Shown here piece by piece: positions 8,520-16,599 of a stretch of 64,000 nucleotides of DNA. The notes below the pieces were generated by a model that saw nothing but the letters and a program-made list of their open reading frames with translations, made no database searches and had not been told where the DNA came from. Origin of the DNA: RPRC01 sp034933285 (GTDB lineage Bacteria > Desulfobacterota > Desulfuromonadia > Geobacterales > Geobacteraceae); contig JAYFNT010000024.1 of the NCBI GenBank assembly GCA_034933285.1, forward strand, positions 102,042 through 166,041, read 5' to 3'. How positions within the stretch are numbered: position 1 is the first letter of the stretch; each line of letters opens with the position of its first letter. A program made the translations under genes and the position numbers.

Positions 8520-8762
8520 TAACCCTTCCACTCAATAACATGAAATACCTGCAAAGAATGCCATTTTAGTCAGACTGGTCGACCTGCCGACGAAGAAACA
8601 ACGGCCGACGGATATAAACATCCGCCGGCCGTTGTCGACCACGCAATGTTTACTCCTTTCCAAACACGGGAGGCGACGCTGTTTCCGGCGGCACCCAAAG
8701 CCCGACTCCCATAGCTTGCACCGTAGGGAAGGCGAGTCGGAGTTGCACATTTATTAATTGTG
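8520..8762 (-). ncRNA. Candidate structured leader RNA with possible Arg-rich leader peptide
   Basis: Between the promoter at 8769-8798 and the YezD-like start the transcript would hold a hairpin pairing 8702-8708 with 8734-8740 (CCGACTC/GAGTCGG) and a very strong long stem-loop at 8598-8635 (16-bp arms with one mismatch) inside an outer 8-bp stem (8576-8583 with 8634-8641). A strong ribosome site GGAAAGGAG (8653-8661) is followed six bases later by TTG at 8646. This opens a 26-residue frame, 8566-8646, with eight arginines, which ends downstream of the stem-loop. This looks like a riboswitch- or attenuator-type leader, but I could not match it to a named class. Confidence 0.4.
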
Positions 8763-8768
8763 AGGCAT

Positions 8769-8798
8769 TATATAGAACACGACATAACGACTTGTCAA
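8769..8798 (-). promoter_or_regulatory. Sigma-70-type promoter for leader/yezD-like/hydrogenase
   Basis: On the minus strand TTGACA (8793-8798) is followed after 18 bases by TATATA (8769-8774); a TATAAT overlaps at 8767-8772 with a longer spacer. Transcription would begin near 8761, giving a leader of about 240 bases before the first confident coding sequence. Confidence 0.6.
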
Positions 8799-8929
8799 GC
8801 ACTTTTTTTCAAAACGCTTTAATGCGCACCCTGCCATCACAGCCAGCCCCAACCCATTGAAAAATTTATATTATCGCAATCAAACACTTCTGCAGTACCC
8901 AAAGACAACAAAAACTGGCGGAGATTCTA

Positions 8930-9907
8930 TCAGCCTTTCCCGAGAAAACGAGCCACTTCCTTTGCATGATAAGTGAGAATCAGGTCGGCCCCGGCCCGCT
9001 TGAACGCCAACATCGTCTCCATGACCACCCGCTCCTCGTCTATCCAGCCGTTCCTGGCAGCCGCCTTGACCATGCTGTATTCGCCGGACACATTGTATAC
9101 CGCCACGGGAAGATCGAATTCATTGCGGACTTCGCGCACGATGTCAAGGTAGGGAAGACCCGGCTTCACCATGATAATGTCGGCTCCTTCCTCCACATCC
9201 ATGGCCGCCTCGCGGATCGCTTCGCGCCGGTTGGCCGGGTCCATCTGGTAGGAGCGGCGGTCGCCGAACCGGGGAGCCGATTCGGCGGCCTCCCGGAACG
9301 GCCCGTAATAGCCGGAGGCGTATTTCACTGCATAGCTCATGATCGGCACGTGTATAAACCCGTTGGCATCCAGGGCCTGGCGGATTGCGCCGACCCTGCC
9401 GTCCATCATGTCCGACGGCGCCACCATGTCCGCACCCGCCTCCGCGTGGGAAAGAGCCTCCCTGCAGAGAAGCTCCAAAGTAGCGTCGTTGTCGACTTCG
9501 CCGTCCCTGATCACTCCGCAATGGCCATGGTCGGTATATTCGCACATGCACACATCGGTGATGACCGCCAGGCCGGGGACATGCTTTTTCAACTCCCTGA
9601 CAGCCTCCTGGACAACCCCGTCATCGCGGAAAGCCTGGCTGCCCGTTGCGTCCTTGCTTTCGGGAATGCCGAAGAGAATGACCGCCGGGACACCTGCTTC
9701 ATGTGCCTCCTGCGCCTCTGCGACGATATTTTCAACGGATTGCTGATAGATTCCGGGCATGGAGGATACTTCCTTGCGCACGCATCGGCCATAGGTGGCG
9801 AACATGGGATAGACCAGGTCATCCGCCGACAACGCCGTCTCGCGCACCATGCGGCGAAAAACCTCTTTGCCCCTGATCCTGCGGGACCTGTAGGTGGGGA
9901 AATACAT
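8930..9907 (-). CDS. hemB: Delta-aminolevulinic acid dehydratase (porphobilinogen synthase)
   Basis: 325 aa, usual length for HemB. Condenses two 5-aminolevulinates to porphobilinogen in the cytoplasm, the second common step of tetrapyrrole synthesis. Visible are the metal-site region VCMCEYTDHGHCG, the Schiff-base lysine in PIMSYAVKYASGYYGPFREA and the second lysine in IIMVKPGLPYLD. Only three cysteines at most are near the metal site. It is separated from the other hem genes by the regulatory patch at 10.3-13.7 kb, and all are on the minus strand. No clear terminator was seen downstream. Confidence 0.96.
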   Translation of the reverse strand: MYFPTYRSRRIRGKEVFRRMVRETALSADDLVYPMFATYGRCVRKEVSSMPGIYQQSVENIVAEAQEAHEAGVPAVILFGIPESKDATGSQAFRDDGVVQEAVRELKKHVPGLAVITDVCMCEYTDHGHCGVIRDGEVDNDATLELLCREALSHAEAGADMVAPSDMMDGRVGAIRQALDANGFIHVPIMSYAVKYASGYYGPFREAAESAPRFGDRRSYQMDPANRREAIREAAMDVEEGADIIMVKPGLPYLDIVREVRNEFDLPVAVYNVSGEYSMVKAAARNGWIDEERVVMETMLAFKRAGADLILTYHAKEVARFLGKG

Positions 9908-10360
9908 AAGAACCTCCGCTGAAATGCGGGATTAACCGCCGGATGCATGGAAACGCTCCAGGATCATGTTTCGGCTGGATACAGGATGTTCCATGGTGTG
10001 CATTTTACCACCCCTAGGGGCGGGAATGCAACCCAGTGGTTTGTAAGTCTTTTTGTCTCGTAAAGGTCCCCCTTCCCTTGATGGGCCTACGCGCTGCAGG
10101 GCGCTACTGCCCAAAAGCGGGAGAGGGCTGATCGATTATAATTTTAGAAGGTTACAGGGCACTAACGGCAAACAGGTGTTTCAACCCGGCAGGAAAGCCC
10201 CTTAAACTGCACAGGAATGACCCTCATATTTTCAAAGCGTGGTGCAATGATCGGGTTTACGCGGTAAAATCATCCTGTCGCATCGATATCTGCCGGCGAA
10301 CGGGTCCGATGCAGCTCGAAAACAAGCACTTCCCCTTGCAGCTAGGAAAGGCATCCACAC
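9908..10360. other. Non-coding gap between hemB and GNAT-kinase gene
   Basis: About 450 bases between divergent genes, presumably holding both promoters. I see a short palindrome (CCCCTAGGGG near 10012-10021) upstream of hemB and a ribosome site AGGAAAGG nine bases before the kinase ATG, but no convincing gene or named RNA. Confidence 0.5.
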
Positions 10361-12325
10361 ATGCTTACCGAGTATCCATACATCAGGCGCCTCACCCGTG
10401 AATACGAGAAACGGATGAAGCACATCCCGTTTCTCAATATCGATTCCCTCCTGGTCCCGTCCCCCTATGTCATGGAAAAGGAGCTGGACATCGATTACGA
10501 GCACAGCTATGTCTGGGACGAAGAAGGGGAACTTCTCGGATATTTCCTTGTCTACTCGAACCCCGGGAAAACCCGCTTTCACCTCTACAAGCAGGTGACA
10601 AGCCCCTTCGGACGCGGCAAGGGGATAGGTTCGGCCTTTATCGACAGGCTGGTGCAGGAAATGCCCGCGGAATCGTACATATACCTCTATGTCTGGGAAA
10701 AACTCACCGACTCGGTCGACTTTTTCCTCAGCAAGGGGTTTTCACATGAAGGATCACTTGTTTACCGGAAGATGAAGTTCTGCATGATGTCCGCACATGC
10801 CGGGCATATCCGCGAGGTAATAATCTCCCAGAAGGCGAAGAGCGTTCCGATCGCGGAAGAACTGGGAAAAGTGCGCCATGATGCCATCAAGACCCTCAAG
10901 GTTCTTTTCGACATGACCTCCATGCTGTCAGTGGACAACTTCAACAAGGTCATTGAAGACATAACCCGGGAAACGACCGCACTCCTCAACACGCTCAACA
11001 TGTACGAAGACAATATCGCCGTCTATCATGAGGTACACCTGAAAGAACTTATCACTGAGCGCGTGATACCGTTTATCGAATCTTCCGACACCCCCTGTGA
11101 AACCCGGCTGATAATCGGCTCCAAGATCCCACCGGTCACCGGTAACTATGTCAACGTAAGCCGGGCGCTGATCAACATGGTCTCCAACGCACTGGACGCC
11201 ATAAGGGCCGCGGACCGGCACGGCATCATCGAGATCAGCATGAAGCAAAGTAACGACACGGTATGCCTTTCCATCCAGGACAACGGAGTGGGAATCGCTG
11301 CCGAAAGGCTGGAAAAGGGACCCGACATGCTACCGCTGTTCGTGGGCAAAACCACCAAGAAAAGAAAATCCGGCACGGGAATAGGAACCCGCCAGATCTA
11401 CTCCACCTTCGGGCCGGCCAACATCGATATTGAAAGCCGGGTCGGAGAATATTCCAGGTGGACCATAAACCTCAGGAAAAGCAGCCGTCAGGACACGGCG
11501 CTTCTCACGGAACTGGAAAACCGCTATATCGAACTGACCAAGGCAACGGAAACGATCGGCATAAGCGATGGAAGCTCAAGGGTCGAAATATCCGCCTTCA
11601 TCTGGCAGTTGAGACAGATGGAGATCTTCAGCTATGACCTCATTTACCACTTCAGCAGATACAACAATGTCCGTGACATCTTCCGGGATATCCTTGCCTA
11701 CCGTTACGGCGGCCGGAACCATGCCTTCCTCAAGGCTGAAATCGGCAAATGCAGGATCGACAACGAAATAATCAAGTCATGGCTCCTGGGAATCGTCAAA
11801 AGGATCCGGCGCAACGAAAATTTCGTCATGCATCGATTCGACTACGACAACTACAAGGGAATCCTGTTCAAGAGCTACGGACAGGCTATCGACCGGACAA
11901 TCATTTTCACCCTGGACCCGGCAACCGGACGTTTTCTCGCCACCGATCGCAAACTTGCGGAACACTTGGACTTCCTGCAATTTCTGGGATCCGAGCGCGA
12001 CCAGCTGCTCCGGGGAGAGTTCTCCGGAGATGTGCAAAACCTTTCCAGCCCCATTCATCTCGGTGTCTGGTCGGTGAAAAACCATGATGACCTGCTGCGG
12101 AAGCTCAAGCTCCTGCGCAAAGGAGCCGGCCTGTTGCTGCAGATGGGGCTGAAGAGGGACAAGCACCTGGTCTTCTATTCAACCACCTACAATCAGTGTG
12201 ATTGCGACGTGAACACATTCAAAACCTTGACCCTGGCCGAAATGGCCCTTTTTCCAGACAATCAGCTGGATCAGCTTGTGGCCTCATCGGACACCGAGCT
12301 GCAGGGGCTGGTCTTTTCCGATTGA
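10361..12325 (+). CDS. GNAT acetyltransferase-histidine kinase fusion
   Basis: 654 aa with an unusual architecture. Residues ~1-145 form a GNAT N-acetyltransferase fold with the acetyl-CoA loop FGRGKGIGSAF (83-93). Residues ~155-375 form a histidine kinase core: candidate phospho-acceptor His173 in KVRHDAIKTL, N box NMVSNALDAI (Asn276), G1 DNGVGI (307-312) and G2 GTGIG (338-342). Residues ~380-654 are a soluble region I cannot assign. No membrane helix or signal peptide, so it should be a cytoplasmic sensor. It converges on a receiver-only response regulator 10 bases downstream on the opposite strand, a plausible partner. Substrate of the acetyltransferase and the stimulus are unknown. Confidence 0.75.
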   Translation: MLTEYPYIRRLTREYEKRMKHIPFLNIDSLLVPSPYVMEKELDIDYEHSYVWDEEGELLGYFLVYSNPGKTRFHLYKQVTSPFGRGKGIGSAFIDRLVQEMPAESYIYLYVWEKLTDSVDFFLSKGFSHEGSLVYRKMKFCMMSAHAGHIREVIISQKAKSVPIAEELGKVRHDAIKTLKVLFDMTSMLSVDNFNKVIEDITRETTALLNTLNMYEDNIAVYHEVHLKELITERVIPFIESSDTPCETRLIIGSKIPPVTGNYVNVSRALINMVSNALDAIRAADRHGIIEISMKQSNDTVCLSIQDNGVGIAAERLEKGPDMLPLFVGKTTKKRKSGTGIGTRQIYSTFGPANIDIESRVGEYSRWTINLRKSSRQDTALLTELENRYIELTKATETIGISDGSSRVEISAFIWQLRQMEIFSYDLIYHFSRYNNVRDIFRDILAYRYGGRNHAFLKAEIGKCRIDNEIIKSWLLGIVKRIRRNENFVMHRFDYDNYKGILFKSYGQAIDRTIIFTLDPATGRFLATDRKLAEHLDFLQFLGSERDQLLRGEFSGDVQNLSSPIHLGVWSVKNHDDLLRKLKLLRKGAGLLLQMGLKRDKHLVFYSTTYNQCDCDVNTFKTLTLAEMALFPDNQLDQLVASSDTELQGLVFSD

Positions 12326-12335
12326 TCGCTGCGAC

Positions 12336-12698
12336 CTATCGGAGCAGGCTTTTTACGATGGTCATGATCTCTCCCATGTGAAACGGCTTGGCAAAGATCG
12401 CATCTATACCCAGTTCCCTTGCAGTCCGGCGGTTTCCCTCGGACGGATCGCCGGTGCCCATGAGAATCTTCATCAACGGCGCCAGTTCCTGGCTTCTCCT
12501 CACCAGCTCGAATCCATCCATGCCGGGCATATGGAGGTCTGTCAACATGAGATGGAAGTTCTTCTCGCGCAAAAACCCCAGGGCCTCTTCGCCGCTTCTG
12601 GCGCACTGGACACATACTCCTGCCTTGCGCAGGTACAGAGACGCAACCTCCAGGACAAACAGGTCGTCATCAACGATCATTACTCTGATGCCATTCAT
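12336..12698 (-). CDS. Receiver-only response regulator
   Basis: 120 aa from ATG 12698 (MNGIRVMIVDDDLF), with GGAG upstream; the frame is open to 12854 but overlaps the neighbouring gene and the extra residues are not receiver-like. CheY-type motifs: acidic pocket VDDD, phospho-acceptor Asp in LMLTDLHMPGMDG, Thr in MGTGDPS and Lys in IFAKPF. No output domain, so it would act by protein contact, possibly with the convergent GNAT-kinase or the gene upstream. Confidence 0.85.
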   Translation of the reverse strand: MNGIRVMIVDDDLFVLEVASLYLRKAGVCVQCARSGEEALGFLREKNFHLMLTDLHMPGMDGFELVRRSQELAPLMKILMGTGDPSEGNRRTARELGIDAIFAKPFHMGEIMTIVKSLLR

Positions 12699-12771
12699 TT
12701 CACGCACACTCCGATCGAGTATTTGGAAGTCCACTGCGGAAAACCGCCCGCTGTTTTCTTGCGACAGGCTT

Positions 12772-13194
12772 TTATTCACCGCTCTCCGCACCCGGAATCG
12801 AATATGACAGGACAAAGGCCTCATCTCCCACACCGCCTCCCGGAATGGGTTCAAAATGTATCAGGCCGAGATCGGACAGGCGTCGAAATGCCCGCCTGAT
12901 CCTGCCACGGGAGAGGCAATGCCCGAAAACGATCGCAAGCTGGCGGCAACCGGTACTTCCCTCCCCCGAATCGTCGCAGTTGGCGAGCAGAAGCAGGTAG
13001 AGCCTGATTTCGTCCGGTTCCAGTCCCTCCGATGACACCAATTCCTCCAGGTTTCTGACCATAGCGAGTCTGTCCACGTATTTCCGCACCCTCTCGAACC
13101 ATAAATACGACAAATTTTCATCATAGTCAAGCAATAAATGTATATTAATCCTATTTGTGCGGATTTGACATCGCCCCGAAATAGGTTTATACAT
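12772..13194 (-). CDS. Hypothetical protein with winged-helix-like region
   Basis: 140 aa in the longest frame, no family recognised. Residues ~60-120 (EIRLYLLLLANCDDSGEGS, then a helical stretch and GRIRRAFRRLSDLGLIHFE) look like a winged helix-turn-helix of the replication/regulator type. A promoter-like pair TTGACT/TATTTA lies inside the frame at 13102-13130, which would put the true start downstream, possibly ATG 13059 (95 aa, MVRNLEELVS). It is the upstream neighbour of the receiver gene (gap 73 bases) and divergent from the XRE gene. Confidence 0.5.
   Translation of the reverse strand: MYKPISGRCQIRTNRINIHLLLDYDENLSYLWFERVRKYVDRLAMVRNLEELVSSEGLEPDEIRLYLLLLANCDDSGEGSTGCRQLAIVFGHCLSRGRIRRAFRRLSDLGLIHFEPIPGGGVGDEAFVLSYSIPGAESGE
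13102..13130 (-). promoter_or_regulatory. Candidate promoter for winged-helix/receiver pair
   Basis: Minus strand TTGACT (13125-13130), 17-base spacer, TATTTA (13102-13107). It lies within the longest open frame of the 140-aa gene and is the reason for doubting its long start. Confidence 0.45.
13150..13193 (+). promoter_or_regulatory. Promoter and candidate operator of XRE gene
   Basis: TTGACA (13165-13170), exact 17-base spacer, TATACA (13188-13193). A 7-bp inverted repeat CCTATTT (13150-13156) / AAATAGG (13179-13185) straddles the -35 element and is a natural place for autorepression by the HTH protein encoded just downstream. Confidence 0.6.
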
Positions 13195-13252
13195 GAGCCT
13201 GCTTTCAGAAAATAAACCGGGGACATCCCGAAAGCCGGCAGGAGCGTTGCGG

Positions 13253-13699
13253 ATGAAGGTCGAAATAGGTAAGCGCTTGAAGAGATTAAGGAAGGAGAGA
13301 GGGTTTACCCAGAAAGATCTTGCTGCGAAGGTTAGCGGTGGACTGGATTATACCTATATAGGCAAAATTGAGCGGGGAGAGCAATTCCCGTCACTCAAGA
13401 TCCTCATGAAGCTGTGCGAAACCCTCTCGGTTCCGCCCGGATATTTTTTTCTGGACGAAAACCTGTTAAAAACCGTCGATCTGTTCCCCCCCGGATACAA
13501 ACGAGTCGGGCAGGCGAGCCTCAGGCAGGAACTCATCAGGGCAGTCAAGCTGCTCAAGGATGAAGATGTCCCTCTTATACTTGAAATTATAAGGTTATTG
13601 CAGAGGCACTGGGAGGACGGCAAGGGAAAGGTCGAGGAAGATCCGGCCGGGAACGGGCTTCTGGCCGCGGAAGAGAACTCCACCTACGGGAAACCCTGA
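13253..13699 (+). CDS. XRE-family HTH transcriptional regulator
   Basis: 148 aa from ATG 13253, which has GGAG eight bases upstream; the longer frame from 13193 begins inside the promoter. The N-terminal HTH_3 domain (~residues 4-62) contains the helix-turn-helix TQKDLAAKVSGGLDYTYIGK followed by IERGEQFPS. The C-terminus is short and hydrophilic with no sensor domain recognised. It is divergent from the winged-helix/receiver genes and may control itself and them through the inverted repeat at 13150-13185. Confidence 0.82.
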   Translation: MKVEIGKRLKRLRKERGFTQKDLAAKVSGGLDYTYIGKIERGEQFPSLKILMKLCETLSVPPGYFFLDENLLKTVDLFPPGYKRVGQASLRQELIRAVKLLKDEDVPLILEIIRLLQRHWEDGKGKVEEDPAGNGLLAAEENSTYGKP

Positions 13700-13753
13700 T
13701 CCCATCCCCTGGCGACAGGGCTTGACTGACGGCACAAGGAAAGAGCCACCAAA

Positions 13754-15292
13754 TCATGCAGCCGTAAAGTGCGTGACTATCGCTTCCGTCAGTGCTTCAA
13801 CGGTCGATACGTGCGGCTCCACATCCACCGGAAGGCCGAGATCGCTGCAGGCAGCCGACGTAACGGGTCCTATGGAAGCGACTGCCACCCCTTTCAGCAG
13901 ATGGATCAGGTGATTTTCCCCCACCATTGATGCAAGGTTGGCAACCGTCGACGATGAAGTAAAAGTTACACAGCTTATGCGCCGCTCCTCAAGCGCAGCA
14001 AGGACCTCGCCCGGGACAGATTCCGGGGTCACGGTGCGATAGCTTACCGGTGCCGAAACTTCCATTCCCATGTTGCCCAGTCCGGTAACAACAATGTCCC
14101 GCGCACGATCCCCCTTAGGGTAAAGCGCTTTCATTCCTGACACTTTCATCCTTCCGAACGCTTCCACCAAACCCTCGGCATGATACCCGGAAGGGAGCAA
14201 ATCGGGCCTGATGCCGAAACAAGCCAGCCTTTCAGCGGTCTTCGGCCCGACTGCAGCCACTTTGCAGGTACCCAGCGCCCGGCTGTCAAGCCCCAGCGCA
14301 CTTAGCCTGTCGAAGAAGAATCCGACGCCGTTAGCCGAGGTGAAAACCACCCAATCGAACTCTGGAAGGGAATGGATGTCCCGGTCAAGGTCATTGAAGT
14401 TTTCCGGGGGTATTATTTCAATGGTCGGGCACTGGTACACCCGCGCGCCGCGATCGCGGAGAAGCCTGGCAAATGGGCCGGCCTGCCCGGAACCGCGGGT
14501 GACCAAGATCCCCTTTCCGAACAGCGGCCGGGAATCGAACCAACGCAGCATGTTCCGCAGGCGCACCACCTCACCGACCACGGTTATGGCCGGGGCCTTG
14601 AAACCTGCTTTCCTGGCCTTGTCACCGATGTCGGAAAGCGTGCCCTCGAGAACTTCCTGCTCAGGCCTGGTCCCCCATCGGATAAGAGCGACCGGGGTTT
14701 CCGGGGCCCTGCCGTTGTCAAGAAGATTGGCGGCTATCTGGGGGAGATTCTTCATCCCCATGTAGAACACCAGGGTCCCGCTGCCCACGGAAAGCTTTTC
14801 CCAGTCAATGGCCGAAACTTCCTTGCCGCTGCTCTCGTGGCCGGTCACGAAAGCTACCGAAGCGGTATAATCCCGATGGGTGAGCGGAATTCCCGCGTAC
14901 GCTGCTGCACCGATACCTGCCGTCACACCCGGCACGATTTCAAAGGGTATTCCGGCCTCAACCAATGCCTCGCATTCCTCTCCTCCCCGGCCGAAAATGA
15001 ACGGGTCCCCCCCCTTGAGCCGGGCCACGGTCTTCCCCTGCCGGGCTTTTTCAACGAGCATTTCGTTGATCTGGCCCTGTTCCCGGTTATGAGCCCCACC
15101 CACCTTGCCGGCATAGACAAGCTCAGCTTCAGGCCGGGCATGCTCTAGAAGGGACGTGCTGGCAAGGTAGTCATACATGATCACATCCGCCAGTCCAATG
15201 CATTCCAGTCCGCGCACAGTAATCAGGCCGGGATCGCCGGGACCGGCGCCGATGAGATAGACGTATCCGATTTGTCCAGGTTTCGAATTCAT
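13754..15292 (-). CDS. cobA-hemD: Uroporphyrin-III C-methyltransferase / uroporphyrinogen-III synthase fusion
   Basis: 512 aa from ATG 15292 (in-frame ATG at 15310 is an alternative). The N-terminal half is a SUMT: GAGPGDPGLIT, LKGGDPFIFGRGGEE and PGVTAGIGAAAYAGIPLTHR bind S-adenosylmethionine and the tetrapyrrole. The C-terminal ~250 residues have the two-domain HemD fold, including the conserved Thr/Ser-rich segment VTFTSSSTVANL. One polypeptide thus cyclises hydroxymethylbilane to uroporphyrinogen III and can methylate it at C2/C7 towards sirohaem and cobalamin, controlling the branch with haem. This fusion is common in Geobacter and Clostridia. Confidence 0.93.
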   Translation of the reverse strand: MNSKPGQIGYVYLIGAGPGDPGLITVRGLECIGLADVIMYDYLASTSLLEHARPEAELVYAGKVGGAHNREQGQINEMLVEKARQGKTVARLKGGDPFIFGRGGEECEALVEAGIPFEIVPGVTAGIGAAAYAGIPLTHRDYTASVAFVTGHESSGKEVSAIDWEKLSVGSGTLVFYMGMKNLPQIAANLLDNGRAPETPVALIRWGTRPEQEVLEGTLSDIGDKARKAGFKAPAITVVGEVVRLRNMLRWFDSRPLFGKGILVTRGSGQAGPFARLLRDRGARVYQCPTIEIIPPENFNDLDRDIHSLPEFDWVVFTSANGVGFFFDRLSALGLDSRALGTCKVAAVGPKTAERLACFGIRPDLLPSGYHAEGLVEAFGRMKVSGMKALYPKGDRARDIVVTGLGNMGMEVSAPVSYRTVTPESVPGEVLAALEERRISCVTFTSSSTVANLASMVGENHLIHLLKGVAVASIGPVTSAACSDLGLPVDVEPHVSTVEALTEAIVTHFTAA

Positions 15293-15316
15293 TATTTCCG
15301 CACCATCCATGAATGC

Positions 15317-15390
15317 TTTCCATCCGGAAAGGGTGCTTTTCCGATCTGGAAACCGCATAGTTTTTTGTCGTGAGTTTCCGTATGGAAAAC
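15317..15390. repeat. Three TTTCC-N-GGAAA palindromes
   Basis: Three closely spaced imperfect palindromes: TTTCCATCCGGAAA (15317-15330), TTTCCGATCTGGAAA (15338-15352) and TTTCCGTATGGAAA (around 15375-15388). The same kind of unit ends the dispersed element found at 48.8 and 57.5 kb, so this may be a shortened or relic copy sitting in the hemC/cobA-hemD gap. Confidence 0.5.
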
Positions 15391-15413
15391 CAGCCAACAA
15401 GCTACGACGAGAT

Positions 15414-15438
15414 CTGCCAGGTTTTCGAAACCTGGCAG
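15414..15438. repeat. REP-like perfect palindrome
   Basis: A near-perfect hairpin with 12-bp arms: CTGCCAGGTTTTC read outward to GAAACCTGGCAG. It lies just downstream of hemC on the minus strand. No T-run follows it, so an extragenic palindrome or processing site is likelier than a terminator. Confidence 0.6.
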
Positions 15439-15448
15439 GTCTTCACAA

Positions 15449-16375
15449 CTACTTCCCATATACCTCTTGCAGAATCTCCCGCCCGCCCCGGGCAAGAAGC
15501 TGGTCGGCAAGTTCCGCTCCCAGTGCCTCGCAACTCTCCGCCGGACCGCTGACGCTTCCCCTTACCGATCTACCGCCGTCCACCGATCCGATGAAAGCAG
15601 CAAGCCGCAGTTCGACACCGGACATTTCACCGTGGGCGGCTATGGGCACCTGGCACCCGCCTTCGCACCGGCGGAGGAAAGAGCGCTCAGCCCCCACGCA
15701 GAACGCGGTCACCGGGTCGTTGAGAAAAGAAAGCGCTTCTCTCGTTGCCGCGTCTTCGAGCCTGCACTCCAGCCCCAACGCACCTTGACCGATTGCGGGG
15801 AGCGACAGGCCGGGCGGAAGATACTCGGTTACAAGTCCGGCAAGACCGAGACGCTTCAAGCCTGCGGCTGCCAGCACAACGGCGTCGAGCTTCTCTGACT
15901 CCATCTTCCTTATGCGGCTCTCCACGTTGCCGCGGATTTCAACCATTTCAAGATCCGGCCTGACAGACAGCAGCTGCGCCTGGCGACGAAGCGCGCTCGT
16001 TCCGATCCGCGCACCTTGCGGCAAGTCGGCAAACACAACGCCGCGCGAGATGAGAGCATCCCGGGGGTCATCCCGCTCGGTGATGCATACTAGCCCCAGC
16101 CCCCGCGGAAATTCCGTCGGCACGTCCTTCATGCTGTGCACTGCAATGTCGATTTCCTTACGAAACATTGCTTCCTCGATCTCCTTGACGAACAGGCCTT
16201 TGCCCCCGACCCGGGCAAGGGGAACGTCCAGGATCATGTCGCCTGATGTCTTTATCTTCTTCAGCGACACCTCGTATTCCGGATACCGTTCAATTATCCG
16301 GGAGCGAACCCATTCGGCCTGCCAGAGCGCCAACCGGCTGCCGCGAGTGCCTATTGTCAGTCGATTCAACGTCAT
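15449..16375 (-). CDS. hemC: Porphobilinogen deaminase (hydroxymethylbilane synthase)
   Basis: 308 aa, normal length; ATG 16375 has GGAG ten bases upstream. Polymerises four porphobilinogens to hydroxymethylbilane using a covalent dipyrromethane cofactor. The cofactor cysteine is in RRCEGGCQVPIAA. Other signatures: IGTRGSRLALWQAEWV at the N-terminus, HSMKDVPTEF, and IGTSALRRQAQL. It lies between hemA and cobA-hemD. The sequence upstream of the start carries a degenerate second copy of the gene's own 5' end. Confidence 0.95.
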   Translation of the reverse strand: MTLNRLTIGTRGSRLALWQAEWVRSRIIERYPEYEVSLKKIKTSGDMILDVPLARVGGKGLFVKEIEEAMFRKEIDIAVHSMKDVPTEFPRGLGLVCITERDDPRDALISRGVVFADLPQGARIGTSALRRQAQLLSVRPDLEMVEIRGNVESRIRKMESEKLDAVVLAAAGLKRLGLAGLVTEYLPPGLSLPAIGQGALGLECRLEDAATREALSFLNDPVTAFCVGAERSFLRRCEGGCQVPIAAHGEMSGVELRLAAFIGSVDGGRSVRGSVSGPAESCEALGAELADQLLARGGREILQEVYGK

Positions 16376-16429
16376 CAATGCGTTCTCCGTTGGAAACTGC
16401 TCAAGCATCCCCCTACCATTCGATCGGCA

Positions 16430-16560
16430 CAAGGCACAGGGTACGGGGCACAAGGAAAATCTATCGTCAGATGTTTCAACGTCATCGACAAATTATCCAG
16501 TGAAAATGGCTCAACCGCTTTCCCGTAATTCGACCGGCACGGGGAAACCCATCGGGGAAA
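16430..16560 (-). repeat. Decayed duplicate of hemC 5' end
   Basis: About 110 bases upstream of the hemC start the sequence repeats itself in diverged form. ATG 16485 begins MTLKHLTID, against MTLNRLTIG for hemC, and the preceding leader (GAGCC..TTTTCACTGGA versus GAGCAGTTTCC..) and the CGGCACAAGG/CGGCACGGGG segments also match. The copy leaves the hemC frame after nine codons. It reads as an old tandem duplication. Confidence 0.55.
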
Positions 16561-16599
16561 AGATTTTCCACCCTTTGCCTCTTGCCTATCGCCCATAGC

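Noticed and set aside
8642..8762. Assignment of the leader to a SAM, c-di-GMP, cobalamin or Moco riboswitch
   Set aside because: None of the core motifs of the first three could be placed, and I could not confirm a Moco-type fold; left as an unnamed structured leader.
8966..9922. Long plus-strand frame of 318 aa opposite hemB
   Set aside because: Lies fully antisense to a clear HemB; its composition is that of a GC-rich shadow frame with no motif.
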